Below are positions 21,576 through 34,429 of a stretch of 64,000 bases of DNA, one piece after another (position 1 is the stretch's first letter; each line of letters begins with the position of its first letter). The notes under the pieces were generated by a model. That model did not search any database. It had not been told where the DNA came from and saw only the letters and a program-made list of their open reading frames with translations. This DNA is from Viola odorata (Eukaryota > Streptophyta > Magnoliopsida > Malpighiales > Violaceae): the NCBI GenBank assembly GCA_963691705.1, contig OY829538.1:32570836-32634835 (forward strand). Reading direction: 5' to 3'. A program made the translations under genes and the position numbers.

Positions 21576-22269
21576 CAAAAATGTCATTACCCCAATAGGT
21601 ATAGAGACCTAAATAGGGTCATGTCATTTAGTCCTCTAAGTTTCTAGTACTGTAATATTTAATCCCTAGAGTTAATAAAATTCATGAAATATCAAATTAA
21701 AGTCGTAAACTCAATAAAAAATATAGATAAATATAAGTTACCAATAGTAGGAAGCTATAGAATGAAACCTTTTAATTATGCGATGTTTACACCATATGTA
21801 GTACATAATGATGGAGAACTACTAGAGATAATATAACTATCATAAGAATTGTAGCACTTTGTGGAGTAATAGCTTGATGAATCCTTTATACGGAAAAGCA
21901 TATTTAAGATTTCTTAACAAAATAATAATATTTTTATTTTTATTCCTGGGTGTCTTCTCAACTGAGATTAATCTTATTCAAATTCTATCAGACCCTAAAG
22001 GGTGGTGACTCTCTCAATATGATTTTCTTCATTTCCAAGACTCTAACTTGAGACCCTAGTTAAGGGTGGACAAATAATGGAGAAGTAATTGACTTAAAGA
22101 AGAATAATTTATACTTGTAAATACCATTAAAAGAAAAATAATTTATATTAGTAAAATTTATTAAAACAACTAGGTGTAAAAAACTAAGCAATCAGAACGT
22201 GGCACATAGGTTGTGTCGATGCACTATTCATGGACACGCCGTGTCCTCCATGAAGAGTCATTTATGTTA
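21576..22269. other. AT-rich spacer without recognised genes
   Basis: No credible coding frame, RNA gene or repeat boundary was seen. Confidence 0.55.
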
Positions 22270-24260
22270 TGTTAGGTTTGAACATAAACCTAATCCAAAA
22301 ACCATGCAACTGAATTAATTGTATGAAATATAAGGAATCGCACGGTGTACCTTGCAGTCGGAAACCGAAATCAGGTGATCAAGCAAAATCAAATCAAAAC
22401 CTTGATTCTTGAATGGAAAACCTGGTCACTCAAGCTTGAATCGAATCAACAAATGCTGTCTTGATGAGACGAACAACCTCTATTGGAATCCACACCAAAG
22501 AGCCAAAATATTACAGATTAAAGTGTGCTAGCACTAAGAGAAAAAGAGAGTCTGTGTAACTGTTATGTTTTTCTTTGTTGTGTTATGATGTATGCATTTT
22601 CATTATGATGAAAATGACTTGCATATCTATTGTATGAGATTTTACTTAATATATATTTTAGGGTTTCACTTGTTATTAGTTATTTAAATATATATTGATT
22701 GAACTCATTTTGTGATTATTTTTATTATCTATTTTCATGCGATTTAGATAGTGATACTACTTATTAGAGTTGGATTTGTCTACATTTTGCAGAAAATAAT
22801 CTTGGAGCAATAAGGATGAAAAAGGGGCAAAAAAGAGCGGAAAATGAACAAAGTTGCGCAGAAACCTTTCTTGGTCGGTGTCTTGGCCTAGAAGACCCTT
22901 CTTGGCTACCTCGAGGCAGAGAATCCCAACTTCCATACACTACTTAAATACATAGATTCTAGAAGACTCGTGCGTTGGACTAGCTGGATTGTCTCTTAGA
23001 GTATTAGAGCTTCGACTTTCTCTTAAACTCAGCTATTAGAATTCTTATCGGAGAGGGAGAGTGATTAAGATACAATTGGTAATTAATTTAGGATTTATTT
23101 TTAATTCTTTTTCTTTAAGGATAATACCAAGGGGGGAACTATATAAGTCTCCTTAGGGTTTTTGAGAAAGAGGCGTTCCCTTCTCTCCCGTTTTAGTTCT
23201 ATTGGTTTTAAACTCATTTTGCTCCCGTCATTTTCTTAATATAAATGAGGGATTCCTTATATGCTATTAAACCTTTTGTTTTCTTCAATCATGGGCATGT
23301 CTAGCTAAATTCATGTTTCCTTGTAGAAGCGTTAACGTATGATTCAAAGTTTGCATGAGATCAAATTGTTCTTAATTAATTTTTATATCTGCATTTAGTT
23401 GATCTCCAATATAATTGTATTGCACTCCTTTTTTATTTTAGGTTTGGCAATCTAGGGTTAAACTAATTTTAGCAAGTGTCATTCTTTTTTGCTATGGCAA
23501 CTCGTTCTTGGGCCGCGTACGGGCTAAGAATATCGAAATAGACAACTAGCCTTGAAAAGCTAGTGAGAAAGATTAATTTTATTTAGACCTAATTGACAAC
23601 CGATGATCCTAGGTCAAGAGTTTTCTTCCCTTAGTCAACAATAAATCAATTTTAGTAAACTCTTTAACCAACAAGGTGCTAGTTGATTAAGAATCATTTA
23701 TAAGGGTACCTGAGGTGGTTTTGATACAGGAGGGTAGTAGGGATTCTAAGTGTACTTGAGTCTTATAGCAACTTTGTAGATTAAAAATGAATACCTTTGC
23801 ATCGATGATTGCTACTCACAAATCATGACCTTTTTAAGCTTCTACTGGGATTGTTTCTACTCTTGAACACACTCTCCGATTGAATTTACTGTCTTTGTAT
23901 TTTTATTACTTTTTATTTTGTTTCAACAAAAACCCCAAATTCACCTAAATGTTACAATTGGTTTGTTCGAGCAATTTATAAAATCATATGCTTGTTCCTT
24001 ATGAACGAACCTCTTAGTGCTATTTGCAAGTAATTCTGTCTAGTAGAAGTTGTAATTCTTTATTTATTTTTGACAGAGTTGACGTGCATCATATATCTTA
24101 ATATATAACTAAATAATTGAAATTTTCTTAATTAATATATATTAGATATTATGAAATAATATCTTTATTAAAACCGCACTTTAGTATATATTTAACTCCT
24201 TAAATAATTACTACTTATTATTTTAATTAAATTAGTTAGTTTTTGGGCACAAGACTAACA
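22270..24260. repeat. Solo LTR, family X (interrupted)
   Basis: The sequence begins TGTTAGGTTTG and ends AAGACTAACA, giving matching TGTTAG/CTAACA termini like a Copia-type LTR. Removing the insertion at 22696-24091 (plus one TATAT) leaves about 590 bp. A second copy of this LTR is present at 55734-56341; shared segments include CCTCTATTGGAATCCACACC. No clear target duplication was found at its outer ends. The superfamily is a guess from the termini. Confidence 0.65.
22696..24091 (+). repeat. Athila-type solo LTR nested in family X LTR
   Basis: This 1,396 bp LTR starts TGATTGAACTC and ends GACGTGCATCA. It is flanked by perfect 5 bp target duplications TATAT at 22691-22695 and 24092-24096. 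Its second half matches the Athila-like LTRs at 29206-29730 and 32644-33167 (AACAAGGTGCTAGTTG, CCTGAGGTGG, TATAGCAACT). With no internal region, it arose by LTR-LTR recombination. Confidence 0.88.
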
Positions 24261-24266
24261 AATTAT

Positions 24267-24506
24267 ACTTCCTCAGTTCTTAAAACAATGTCATTTTAAC
24301 CTAAATTGTACATACCAAAAATATGATTGGGAATAGTTCTTGAGCAACTTTGTATTTTTCTAACAAAAATTAGCTAATATGCTCCTTAATTTTTGTGAAT
24401 GATGAAAGAGAAATTAATTGATTGGGTATTAAAAATATGAGAAAAAAAATTATATGGAATAATTTTTTTTTTTGTTCCAATATCATTTTATATGGAATGA
24501 AGAGAG
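24267..24506. mobile_element. Decayed Stowaway-like MITE
   Basis: About 240 bp lies between TA dinucleotides. Its ends are CTTCCTCAGTTCTTAAAACA and, as the reverse complement, CTCTCTTCATTCCATATAAA, diverged forms of the Stowaway terminus. It sits six bases after the family X LTR. Confidence 0.5.
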
Positions 24507-25308
24507 TATATCCATAAAATCCATTTGTGCTTCCTTGTGGCCTTTTTAAGATCAAATCCATACTTATTTCTAGTTGATTTTTTTGGCTATTTTCTAACGG
24601 TGGTGATATTCTCACACTATTCTGAAGTTTATAATATATGTCATATTTACTCTCTCTAGATAAAATTAATTGGCATTTGAAAAAAAGTACTAGGATTTAA
24701 GCAATTCTCATTTGCAACTTTTGAAGTAAAGTTGTAGCAAACTATCCCTATTATAGATATTTATTCATTTTGTTCAATACAGTCAAAGTTTAAATCCAAT
24801 TTAACTTGCAAATAAATAAGATTTAAGGTACAATAGTAAAGAGCATCAAACTAAGTATGGGAAGTGTAAAATGTCGAGTAATTTGGACCAATTTTTTTTC
24901 TCTCAAACATCACTTAATTAAAATCAGAAGAAGTATTTTTTTTTTATTCGAATAAGGTTAGTATAGTAAATATGAGAATAATAATTTAGAGTGTAAGAAT
25001 ATCACTAACATTTATAATACTACTCACCTTAATAAAAAAAAAAGTGTGTACTTTAGTATTTAACTTTCTTGCCTTGTTAGAAAATTATATCCACGTCTCA
25101 ACAAAAGCATATATACCAGAATCAAAGAAAAAAGGTTCCCAAAAAAAAGGGAGAAAAAAGAAAGAAAAAAATAGGTGAGCAAAAACTAAGAAAGCACAAC
25201 TAATAAATAGTAATAATTATCATATTAACGAATTTGTAGGTTGTAATTTAGAAGTATTTCTTGTAAAGCAGAGAAAAATAATTTCTAAAATTTAAATTTT
25301 CTAATAAC

Positions 25309-25358
<50 letters not shown>

Positions 25359-25822
25359 GTCGTGATTAGTATTATAATTATAGTCCGTCCCATTTTGCAA
25401 TTCCTCAAAGTGAAAGAAGAAGAAAAAGGTTATAAAATGAGCAGTTTTTGGTTTTAATTCAATAAAAATATGAGTAAGGCTTCTATGGAAAAGCAAATGG
25501 CGAAATGGGCTCCAGCCCAAGAAGTGGTGCTTTAGTGTTTTGGACTTGTCCCATTGTTTTCAAATTTGATTGATTTCCCCACTTACAGGAGCCAATTCAA
25601 GAAAGAAAAAAAGAACATTTGAGCTTTTCAAAGAAATGAAGATTACCAGTATGTGTGAATTTGAACGGGAGCAGAATATTTGAACTTTAACATAGCTAGC
25701 TAGTTTGTTATTATTTTCCTTGTGTTTACTCGTAACATGCGGGTAATTAGCTAATAACTTTGTTATATGGGGTAGATTTTCCTTGTGATTGCCCATGAGA
25801 GATGAATGTAGGGTAGATTGAT
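24507..25822. other. AT-rich spacer with (AAT)n microsatellite
   Basis: A run of about 17 AAT/TAA units spans 25309-25359. The remainder is AT-rich with A-tracts and no recognised gene. Open frames here are short and low-complexity. Confidence 0.6.
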
Positions 25823-26528
25823 ACTCGAGGACCATGCCTTGTATCCGCGCCAAGGACTCACGGGATGACCGAGCAACCCATGAGGAGACACGCCGGGGGC
25901 CGCGCCAAACCCTAGCAACGCATGAGGATGACCGCGCGAGTCCGTGCGTGAGCTCGCGCGCGCCTTGGCCTATGCGCTAGCCATCCACGCCTTGGCCCAA
26001 ACCCTAGCGGCAGCCTTCAAGAGCTCCTCACGGTCCATCTTCCCAAGCCCGCCCCTTAGTCTAAGTGTAGGGTATTTTAGGGATTTCCATGTAATAATGC
26101 CCAAGCTATAAATAGAAGGAGATAACCTCTTTTATAGCTTGTCTTTGATTTTGTTGAGTTTATCTCTTTTTCAAGACCAATTAGTTGGCTTTGCCTTAGG
26201 GGTCTTAAACCCGGTTTTGTTCATCTTGTTTAATCTCATCGGGTTGGTCATTACATGATCAAGTAAGGGTGAGCACGAATTAAGAGATCCTTGTAATCAT
26301 TTGATTACAAGTTCCATATATTGTATTTCATCAATACATCTTCATCTTCTTCCATTTAATCCGCTGCACTCTTCCGCAATCTCCTTGCGACGTTATCCTC
26401 TCCATTAACACCATTAAACACCATCTAAACACCTTCCACCCTTGTGTTTACCATCCTCCCAAAGGAGACTAGATCCTTCAAGCTCAAGAACACGGTTTCT
26501 TCCTTCGAGAGAAGCCTGAATGTTATCA
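25823..26528 (+). repeat. LTR of a chromovirus-like gypsy family, copy 1
   Basis: It ends TTATCA at 26528 before a primer-site-like TGGTAGCGGAGCTCC at 26531. A TATA box (CTATAAATAGAAG) is near 26106. The U3 side is GC-rich with repeated CGCGCC and CTTGGCC words. Matching R/U5 features (CCGCTGCA near 26361) occur in the copy at 60801-61676. The left boundary is approximate. Confidence 0.55.
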
Positions 26529-27985
26529 TCTGGTAGCGGAGCTCCAAATCGTCTTCTAGGTTGGTAAACTCTCTTCTCACGGCTGGATCCATCATTTCCA
26601 CCGTGTGTTTATCCATTTTGGCCGAAAATTTTGTGCTGAAATTTTTCTGTTTTTCATAACCGTTCCTCTCTTCGGTTCAATCTTCATTTTCTTGAGTTTC
26701 CAGGGTTCAAACACCTTGATTCTTGTTTTCTATGGTTTAAACATTATTTTGTACCATAGGAATCATTTCTAGGTCATTTGGAATTTTTATGTTCTTGAGT
26801 CTTTTTGTCTTTTAGTGTGCTGAATTTTGGAAGAACACAATTGCTAGAATTTTTTGTGTTTGTGTGCATCTAAATGGACGAAAATTCATCTTCTTAAATG
26901 TGTATTTGTTGCTGAAGTTATTGGAGCTTCCTATGGTGGCCATGAGAGCCATGTGGACTTGATTGTATTCTTGCTAGAATCCGAAATTGTTGCTCCAATC
27001 CTAGCCGGCCACATCACCTTAATTGTGAGCCTAGTATTTTCCTCAATTGTGAGCCAAGCATTTCAGCTTGCTCACTACTCTAGGCCGGCCCTAATTTAGC
27101 ATCCTTACACTTTGTATGCTTGTCATACACATCCACCTCACATGCCACATCACTTGCTTGGTCATCCACACAATTAGTGACACATCATCTTCACTTGCCA
27201 CATCACACTTTTTGGCTTTTAGTGAAAAAATTTCAAGAGCAAAAACTACTTGTCTTTCACTTCATCTTTTAAAAATACTTGTCATACAAGTGAGTCTTCT
27301 TCACCCTTTGAAAAAACAGAATTTAAAAGAAGGGAACTAAAAGATTTGATCAAAAAAAAAAGAACAAGTGATCAAGTTCCTCACTTCTCAAAAAAAAAAA
27401 GAGAAGAAAATCAAAGGAGTCACAAGCAAGAAACTACTTGTGTGTATGCATTTGAGGTGAATTACATTATTTTTGAATTGTCCTTGTGGACGAACCCTAG
27501 TTTTGAATTGATTTGGTGTTTTTCCATTTCGGATTTTCTTTTCCCAATTTTTTACTACCTTCGCATTTTTCCCTTTTGAGAGGGTATTTGCCCTCCAAAA
27601 ATTCTGAAATTTGGACAGCTTAAACTTCTTTCTGAGTAGAACATTTCTTCTGCTGAATACTTCTTCTAATTCTGTCGCATTCATATACTTATCTCCAATT
27701 CAATTTCAGTGCGCAGTTTTCACTCGAAAATTCAGTTTTGAGTTGTTCATCTCCATTTCTGAAAATATTTTCGTTCCTTTTCCCTTTCTTCTTGAGTTGT
27801 ATTTTTTAGCTAGCCCTTTCTTAAGTGTCTTGAGTTTTCTTCCTTGTTTCCATCATTATTTCTACTCTAAATCAATTAGGTGGGCATTTCAATCCAATCC
27901 GTGCTTACCTTTTGATTTTCTCTACCTTTCTTTCTAAGCTTGTTTTCTTTGCATTCCTTGTGTTGTTATGTGTCTTAGAGTTGAT
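26529..27985 (+). other. Leader remnant of chromovirus-like element
   Basis: It begins with the primer-site-like TGGTAGCGGAGCTCC (26531-26545) and continues with non-coding sequence resembling the leader at 61690-62907 (shared CTTCTTTGTCTTAGAGT-type ending, TCACTTGCCACATCAC-like words). No gag follows: near 27985 it runs into an oppositely oriented LTR. Open frames in this stretch are A/T-driven and not credible. Confidence 0.5.
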
Positions 27986-28170
27986 ACACAAATCGCACAA
28001 CGATTTGTTGGACAAGACGCACATACAAGAACTATTGCTAGTTCGACTTGACTCACAAATAACTAACACAAGCACACAAGGAGATTAGTTATAGAACGGA
28101 TAGAGAAAGAACCAATCTCAACAAGGAAAAAATAGAAACGTAAAGATAGATACCAAACCTTGAACGTCTT

Positions 28171-29060
28171 GAGCTCCGCCACCAACTGATACGATCCTAG
28201 GACATAGGATGCATTGATTGTTTGATCTAGTTCGAAGGATTAGATTTCAATGTGGAATGGATAGTTCTCACTAGAGAAGGAGTGTCGACAAGAGTCCACT
28301 AGCCTACGCTGAATACCTAGGTGAGGTTTTCACAAGAGTCCACTTGTGAGAGGGGGGTGAATCGAGTCAACGATTCATCGTAACTTCAATTTCACTTGCT
28401 CAAGCTTGGCTTGCGAAACCGAGAAAGACACAAGGTTCGAATCCACGAACAAACAAGAGTAATTACTCTTTCAAAGATAAAGTCTCAATATCAATTTGAT
28501 TGGGTAAAAATAGCTTAGTTTATTATTAGCATAATCGGCTCTATATAGGCTAAACGCCAATACAAGTTCTACTCAACTATAAGTTCTAATGCTAATAGGA
28601 ATAGAAGTTCTAAATAAGAAATAACTCTAATAAGCTAAATAAATAATTAAATATCATTCCAGAAGCTCCAAGAGGTTTCCCCATCATCGGGCCAAGGTTT
28701 GGGCCGAATCCTCAAGTCGCATGTTGTCTTGCGCCCACACTATGCACCATAATGTCGACTGGCATAAATTTCAATCTGCTCCTCCAAATGGGCTGAAACC
28801 TGTTCCAAACGAAAGCTAACATACGAAAGCTTCGGGAACAACTTCTTCCTTCCTGGTCCGGGTCTGACCGGTCCGAAATGGCTCGGTAAAAGTCATCTGA
28901 CGCGTCGTAGAGTCCTTGTCTGCATAGGACTCCTGTCAACGAAAATATTGGCTTGAGATTTTGGACGATCCACTCGTCCAAACGTCCTAAAATTTGAAAA
29001 CAATAAATATAACACATTAAAGTGTCCATCAAGCCTTTGTGATCCCTGATCAGACTCCAT
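28171..29060 (-). repeat. LTR and primer site of chromovirus-like family, minus strand
   Basis: On the minus strand the LTR ends GTATCA at 28187, followed by TGGTGGCGGAGCTC (28184-28171). A TATA box (CCTATATAGAG) is near 28540. Its leader continues leftward to about 27990. The outer LTR end is approximate. Confidence 0.5.
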
Positions 29061-29205
29061 CTACTCTATCATGGCTCGACGCTTTTGTCCATCTAACCCT
29101 TGCTGCTTGGTGTGTGTGTGTGGCGGGGCTAAGATCGTATCATACCAGCAGGATTGGGAAATGGTAGGGGGAAAGGTTAATAAGATCCAGTCCCGATGGA
29201 TGCTC

Positions 29206-29730
29206 GAGGATACTAGTCTGAAGTTGTCTTCCCCTAGTCGTTCATGTACTAACTCAGTAAACCCTTTAACCAGCAAGGTGCTAGTTGGTAAGGCATCATC
29301 TCTAAGTGTACCTGAGGTGGTGTTGATGCAGGAGGGAAGGAGGGGTCATAAGCGTACCTTGATCCTATAGCAAGTCTGTAGGTTGAAGTTGAACATCCCT
29401 ACATCGATGATTGCAACTCATGTCTCATAGCTCACCAGGCTCTACTAGGAAGCCCTCTCATATTTGATTTCCATCTCTGAATTTGCTGCCATGACCAAGA
29501 TCTCCACTTTTGCCCAAGACCGTTTTACTGCTTTAATTACTTTCCATTTTAGTTTTGATATTGAAACCCCCACTTTTCACCTAAGTGTTAACTCTGGTCT
29601 CTACAAGCACACACAAGTATCACACAATAACTCCTTGTGGATCGATCCTCTTACTACTATATGCAATCTATTTGTTCTTAGTGGCAAGTTGTAACTCATA
29701 TTTATATTTGACGGGTTCAACACCTAGTCA
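29206..29730 (+). repeat. 5' LTR remnant of short Athila-like element
   Basis: 525 bp matches 32644-33167 with about 36 differences counted by eye (about 93% identity). It ends CACCTAGTCA. Sequence left of 29206 does not match the 3' LTR, so this LTR is truncated on its U3 side. Confidence 0.85.
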
Positions 29731-29735
29731 AATTT

Positions 29736-29753
29736 TAGCACCATTGCCGGGAA
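29736..29753 (+). other. Athila-type primer-binding site (degenerate)
   Basis: TAGCACCATTGCCGGGAA follows the LTR after five bases. It differs at a few positions from the tRNA-Asp-type site TGGCGTCGTTGCCGGGGA seen at 58019. Confidence 0.75.
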
Positions 29754-29792
29754 GGCTAACGAATACTGATATTTATGTTTTCTTGATACCTT

Positions 29793-31590
29793 TCATTCCA
29801 GAGCTGACCAAAGTAGAGAGAGAAAATAGGAAGAGAAACAAAAGAAGATTAGTGCTACCTAGTCCACATAGAGAAGAACCTCTTGATCTGGTTCACTTCC
29901 TTGACCAAGACATAGACCAAGTTGTACCAGAGCCGATTTTGATAATCAATATGGAGCAGTCTGTAGAACAAACTCTCAAACAGCTGAACCAAGGAGCAGA
30001 ATAGGAGACTGACTCTTGCCTTAATCTACCACTAGTAGATCATGACTGGGCTATCAAGACCAATGTCATCCATAATCTGAAAACGTTCCATGGTCACTCC
30101 AATAAAAATCCCTACATTCACCTGAAGACCTTCCATTTGGAGTGCGATGCTCTTAAGCCTCGCGATATGCCTCTCGATAGGGCGAAACTGAAAGCTTTTC
30201 AGTAGTCCTTGGAAGATTCGGCGAGGAAGTGGTTTTACAGTTTACCTCACAATACAATCAGCACTTGGGCTCAAATGTCAAGAGTCTTTTTGAACAAATA
30301 CTGGAACGCAACCAAAGCTGGAGCAGCAAGGAAAAATCTCGTTTCCATCCAACAAAGACGAACCGAGAATTTTGGAGAATACCACCAAAGGTTCAAGGAT
30401 TTCCAGGACATCTTTCCTACACATGGAGTGGCTGATCAGGCCCTTATTCAATACTTTTATGATGGAATGGGACAAAGCGATAAAGAAAGGGTAGATGTTA
30501 ACGCTGGAAGAGCGTTGCTAGATGTCACTCATACTTGAGCTAAACAACTACTTCAAACGATGGCTATGAACTACTGCAATTATGGCTCCTCAGAGCGTTC
30601 TAACCATACTACTTATTATGTTAATTCAGTTGCTATGGAATAACAAATCGCTAGCATTGCTAATTTCATTCAAAATCTTTCTACAGGTGTTCCTAGCCAA
30701 GACAACAACCAAGGCAATACCGTGACTGTATGCGGAGTATGTTGCCAAACTGACCACCACACCAATCATTGTTCCATGCTTCAACCACCAACAGTAGAGG
30801 AGGTCACCACTCAATTGAACGTCACTTATGGTTTCAATCAAAACCAATAAAATAAGTACCCTCCTAACAACAATCCCTACTCAAATACCTACAATCCCGG
30901 ATGGAGGCACCACCCAAATTTCAGTTGGACTCAAAATCAACTTCCAACCAATTCCACTCTCCCAAACCAATCACAATAACCACCATTCAACCTTCAAAAC
31001 TTTATTCCTAGATCACCACAGAACCAGAATAACCAACCCCTCCAACTGCCTGCACCCCCACAACCATTACAGATTACTGGTCCCACACGTGATGATGAAA
31101 TAAACAAAACCTTTGCTCAACATAGTGTTGCGCTTACTGAAATCCAGAAACAACTGAAGTTGCTACTGGAAGATAAGCAAAAGCAAGGGAAGTTACCATC
31201 TAGCACGATACACAACCCCAAACATAATGTGAGTGCAATCAGTTTAAGAAGTGGTATACACTTGCCCGAAAGAGCAGAAACTATGGCCCTTAAATAAGAG
31301 AAGAAGAAGCTGAGGCATAAGAATTGGGAAGAGGTGATGGAATTTGAGAGGCAATATAAGTACAAATCTCCAGAACATATTGAGGAGGAAGAGGTAGAAG
31401 AAATGGAAGAAGTGGAAAAGATCATAGCAATAGAGGATGAACCCTTCTTGGCCAAAGAAGGTGCCGAGGAAGAAGGATTGGCCGAGAAAGTTGAAAAGGA
31501 GGCCAAGAAGAGCGAAGAAACTGTCAAACAAAAGGAGAACGATGAACCTCCGCCTTTTCCACCTGCTCCCTCAAACACGAAAAAGTAGAG
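29793..31590 (+). pseudogene. Athila-like gag (broken)
   Basis: One reading frame with repeated stops (near 30002, 30204, 30536, 30641, 30849, 30977, 31297 and 31586) still reads as an Athila gag. The core is 30209-30538: LEDSARKWFYSLP, STWAQMSRVFLNKYW, ENFGEYHQRFKDF. A proline/glutamine-rich segment follows to about 31070. Then comes an SAISLRSG motif near 31240 and a strongly acidic coiled region (31334-31588, EEEEVEEMEEVE). The stops are mostly single substitutions in a conserved frame. Confidence 0.8.
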
Positions 31591-31594
31591 AGAG

Positions 31595-32277
31595 GAAAAG
31601 AAATTTATGGAAATATTTAGAAAATTGGCAATTAATATTCCAATGCTTGAATTGGTTGCTAAAATTCCAAACTATGCTAAATTCCTTAAAAGTTTATGTT
31701 CAGAAAAAAATAAACTTGCAGGTATTGAATAGGAAGGCCTAACAAAGAATGTCTCTTCAGTAATCCAGTCCAGACTCCCAAAGAAGTGCACGGATCAAGG
31801 CACATTTGAAATTCCTTGCGAGATAGGAGACAAGAAGATAGAGAAAGCCTTGTGTGATTTGGGAGCTAGAATCAATGTACTTTCATTTGCAGAGTATGAA
31901 AGGCTTAACATCAAAACCATGAAGGATACCAAAATAGTGATCCAGCTTGCAGACAGATCCATCATCTATCCCAAGGGAGTTGTTGAGGACATTCTAGTCC
32001 AAGTCAACAATTTTATCTATCCTGTCAATTTCTATATTGTTGATATGAATATGGATTTTTCTACAAACAATTCTGATGTCCTCTTGGGCAGACCTTTTTT
32101 AAGGACTACGAGATATTTGATTGATATTTTTCATGGATGTTTAACCCTTGAATATTGTGGACAAACTATTAAGTTTAACATGTATGATGCAGTGCAGATA
32201 TCAAGTAAGATGCACAGCTTGAATTTCATTAATATTTATGAACCACCTGTTGATGGAATTTCTGACCTGTGGAAATG
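31595..32277 (+). pseudogene. Athila-like aspartic protease region, no RT follows
   Basis: The frame after the gag includes INIPMLELVAKIPNYAKFLK, a stop at about 31732, then 31850-32278 with the retropepsin motif CDLGARINVLSF and VLLGRPFLRTTRYLIDI. The active-site Asp is retained (DLGA; usual form D-L-G-A-S). It ends in a stop at 32276 and the 3' LTR begins within about 200 bp. RT, RNase H and integrase are absent. Confidence 0.8.
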
Positions 32278-32456
32278 ACCTATTTAATTGTGATCTTATC
32301 AGGAGGATAAAGGAAAAGAAGCAGAAGAGAATGAAGGAAGGATCAGCCATTTCAGCAGATCCTTCAACAGATCCTGTGAAAGAATTCAATATTTTAAGCC
32401 CTTTAATAGAAAAAAAATTAAATTATAATCAAATCTTATGTTTTCTTCCAAGGTAC

Positions 32457-33167
32457 TAAAAAGGGCCAAGAATGTGAATCTTGGCCAAGAAAGGTAAGTT
32501 TGTATAGCGAAACGTCGCTGGCCAAGAAAGCTCATTTTCGACACGTGTCCCTCAAAATGTATAAAAGCACGGAGAACAAGGGAACACCTTCCTTATTTCC
32601 ACAACCCCCTAGCCCTCTTCAAACACAACTGCTCCGTCCTTCCGAGGATACTAGTCTAGAGTTGTTTTCCCCTAGTCGTTCATCTACCAACTCAGTAAAC
32701 CCTTTAACCAACAAGGTGCTAGTTGGTAAGGCATCATCTCTAAGCGTACCTGAGGTGGTGTTGATGTAGGAGGGAAGCAGGGGTCATAAGTGTACCTTGA
32801 TCCTATAGCAACTCTGTAGATTGAAGCTAAACATCCCTGTGTCGATGATTGCAACTCATGTCTCATAGCTTGCCAGCCTCTACTCGGAAGCCCTCTCATA
32901 TTTGATTTCCATCTCTGAATTTGTTGCCTTGACCAAGATCTCCACTCTTGGCCAAGACCGTTTTATTGCTTTAATTACTTTCCATTTTAGTTTTGATATT
33001 GAAACCCTAATTTTCACCTAAGTGTTAACTCTGGTCTCTACATGCACACACAAGTATCACACCATAACTCCCTGTGGATCGATCCTCTTACTACTATCTG
33101 CAATCTATTTGTTCTTAGTGGCAAGTTGTAATTCATATTTATATTTGACGGGTTCGGCACCTAGTCA
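32457..33167 (+). repeat. 3' LTR of short Athila-like element
   Basis: A purine-rich tract (AAAAAGGG) near 32458 precedes it. The LTR ends GCACCTAGTCA at 33167. Its last 524 bp matches the 5' LTR remnant. Its U3 has CTTGGCCAAGAAAG repeated. Confidence 0.75.
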
Positions 33168-34421
33168 GTCCACACCGCATGATCGGTAATGCCGCTTTAA
33201 AAGATTTAGTTACATTTCCTCAAGTTACTCTTTATACAGTCAACAATTATGAGTTTAGTTATTGATTGTGCGTTAATTTTGATAAATATCTCTATGTAAT
33301 TGTGTGGACCAAAACATAGAGTTTCAGGGACAGAAGAGAGAGACGCTATTTGGACTCTCTCCAACTACCTGAATAAGATCGAACAAGGATGTGAACATCA
33401 TCTTATCTATCTTAATCAGGTACAATTTCCGATTTTGAATTTTATAGAGAATTAAGGGAGAAAAATGCTATTTAATCCTTCCCTTAATTCTTATTATTTT
33501 GATCTCGGATTTCTGGATTTTATTTACTTATCAGTTTTGTTTCAAACTTGCTCTTGTTGTCTTCTTTCATTGCATACGAGATTTTTATGCAATTTCTTAT
33601 TTTTCCATTTATCGTTAATTATGTTTAGTTCTAGCTAAATTTCTCATTCCTAGTTCAGGCAATAAAGGTTTATGATTCAGTTTAATTGTGAGATCTAATT
33701 GTTTTAAATAGTTTCTGCATTTGTGTTCATCCATTCATTAATTTAATGCCAATATTGTTCATCTTAATTTCTAATCTTTCCAATTAAAATAGTTCCCAAA
33801 GATTGTAGATTACAAAGCCTAAAGGATAAGCAAACAACTAGATTGATCTGAGTTTAAGGCTCTTTGAGACTAGAGTGAATGTATGATTAGGTCTAAAGGC
33901 TATAAGCGTACCTTAGTCTTAGCCTAGAGAGTCTTTCCCTATTTTATCGATTTGTCTAGTTAATCTTATAAGCATACCTTAAAGTTGCTAGATTAATTAG
34001 GGTTTCTTAATAAGCGTACCTTTAAGGAACTTGTTACAAGTGGAAAGGAGGGAACCTAAGCGTACCTGGTTCTATAGCTTCTCTATGAATCAGGAGTGAA
34101 TATCTTTGCATCAATGATCAATTAATGCTTTAATCATAACCTTGAATTTGCCTTTGCTAGGATCTTTTATCACATTTGTTGACACAATCAATCTTTGGAC
34201 TTTGTACATTTTCAATTACACTTATTTCATTTTATTTTGTTAGTCTTTTTCTAACTCAAAACAAACCCCCATTTCATTCTTATTGCATTGGTCATCATTT
34301 TAAACCGGAATTTATTTCATTGTCTCGGTAAAATGAACTTCTTATCACTGTGTATAATTCATTTTACATATCAGTACTAAGTCGTATTTGATTATTATTT
34401 GACGGATTCGGCAGCCGATCA
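33168..34421 (+). repeat. Additional Athila-type LTR remnant
   Basis: The right end reads TTTGACGGATTCGGCAGCCGATCA, like other Athila-type LTR ends in the window. Internal similarities to 22696-24091 include TCTAGCTAAATT and the AAGCGTACCT repeats (about 33900-34070). The left boundary is unclear, and no primer site follows. Confidence 0.5.
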
Positions 34422-34429
34422 GTTATCCA

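Noticed and set aside
25308..25520. Poly-tyrosine open frame on the minus strand
   Set aside because: It is produced by the (AAT)n microsatellite.
31117..31578. Serine/phenylalanine-rich minus-strand frames
   Set aside because: Antisense of the acidic E/K-rich segment of the Athila-like gag, whose plus frame continues the gag reading.
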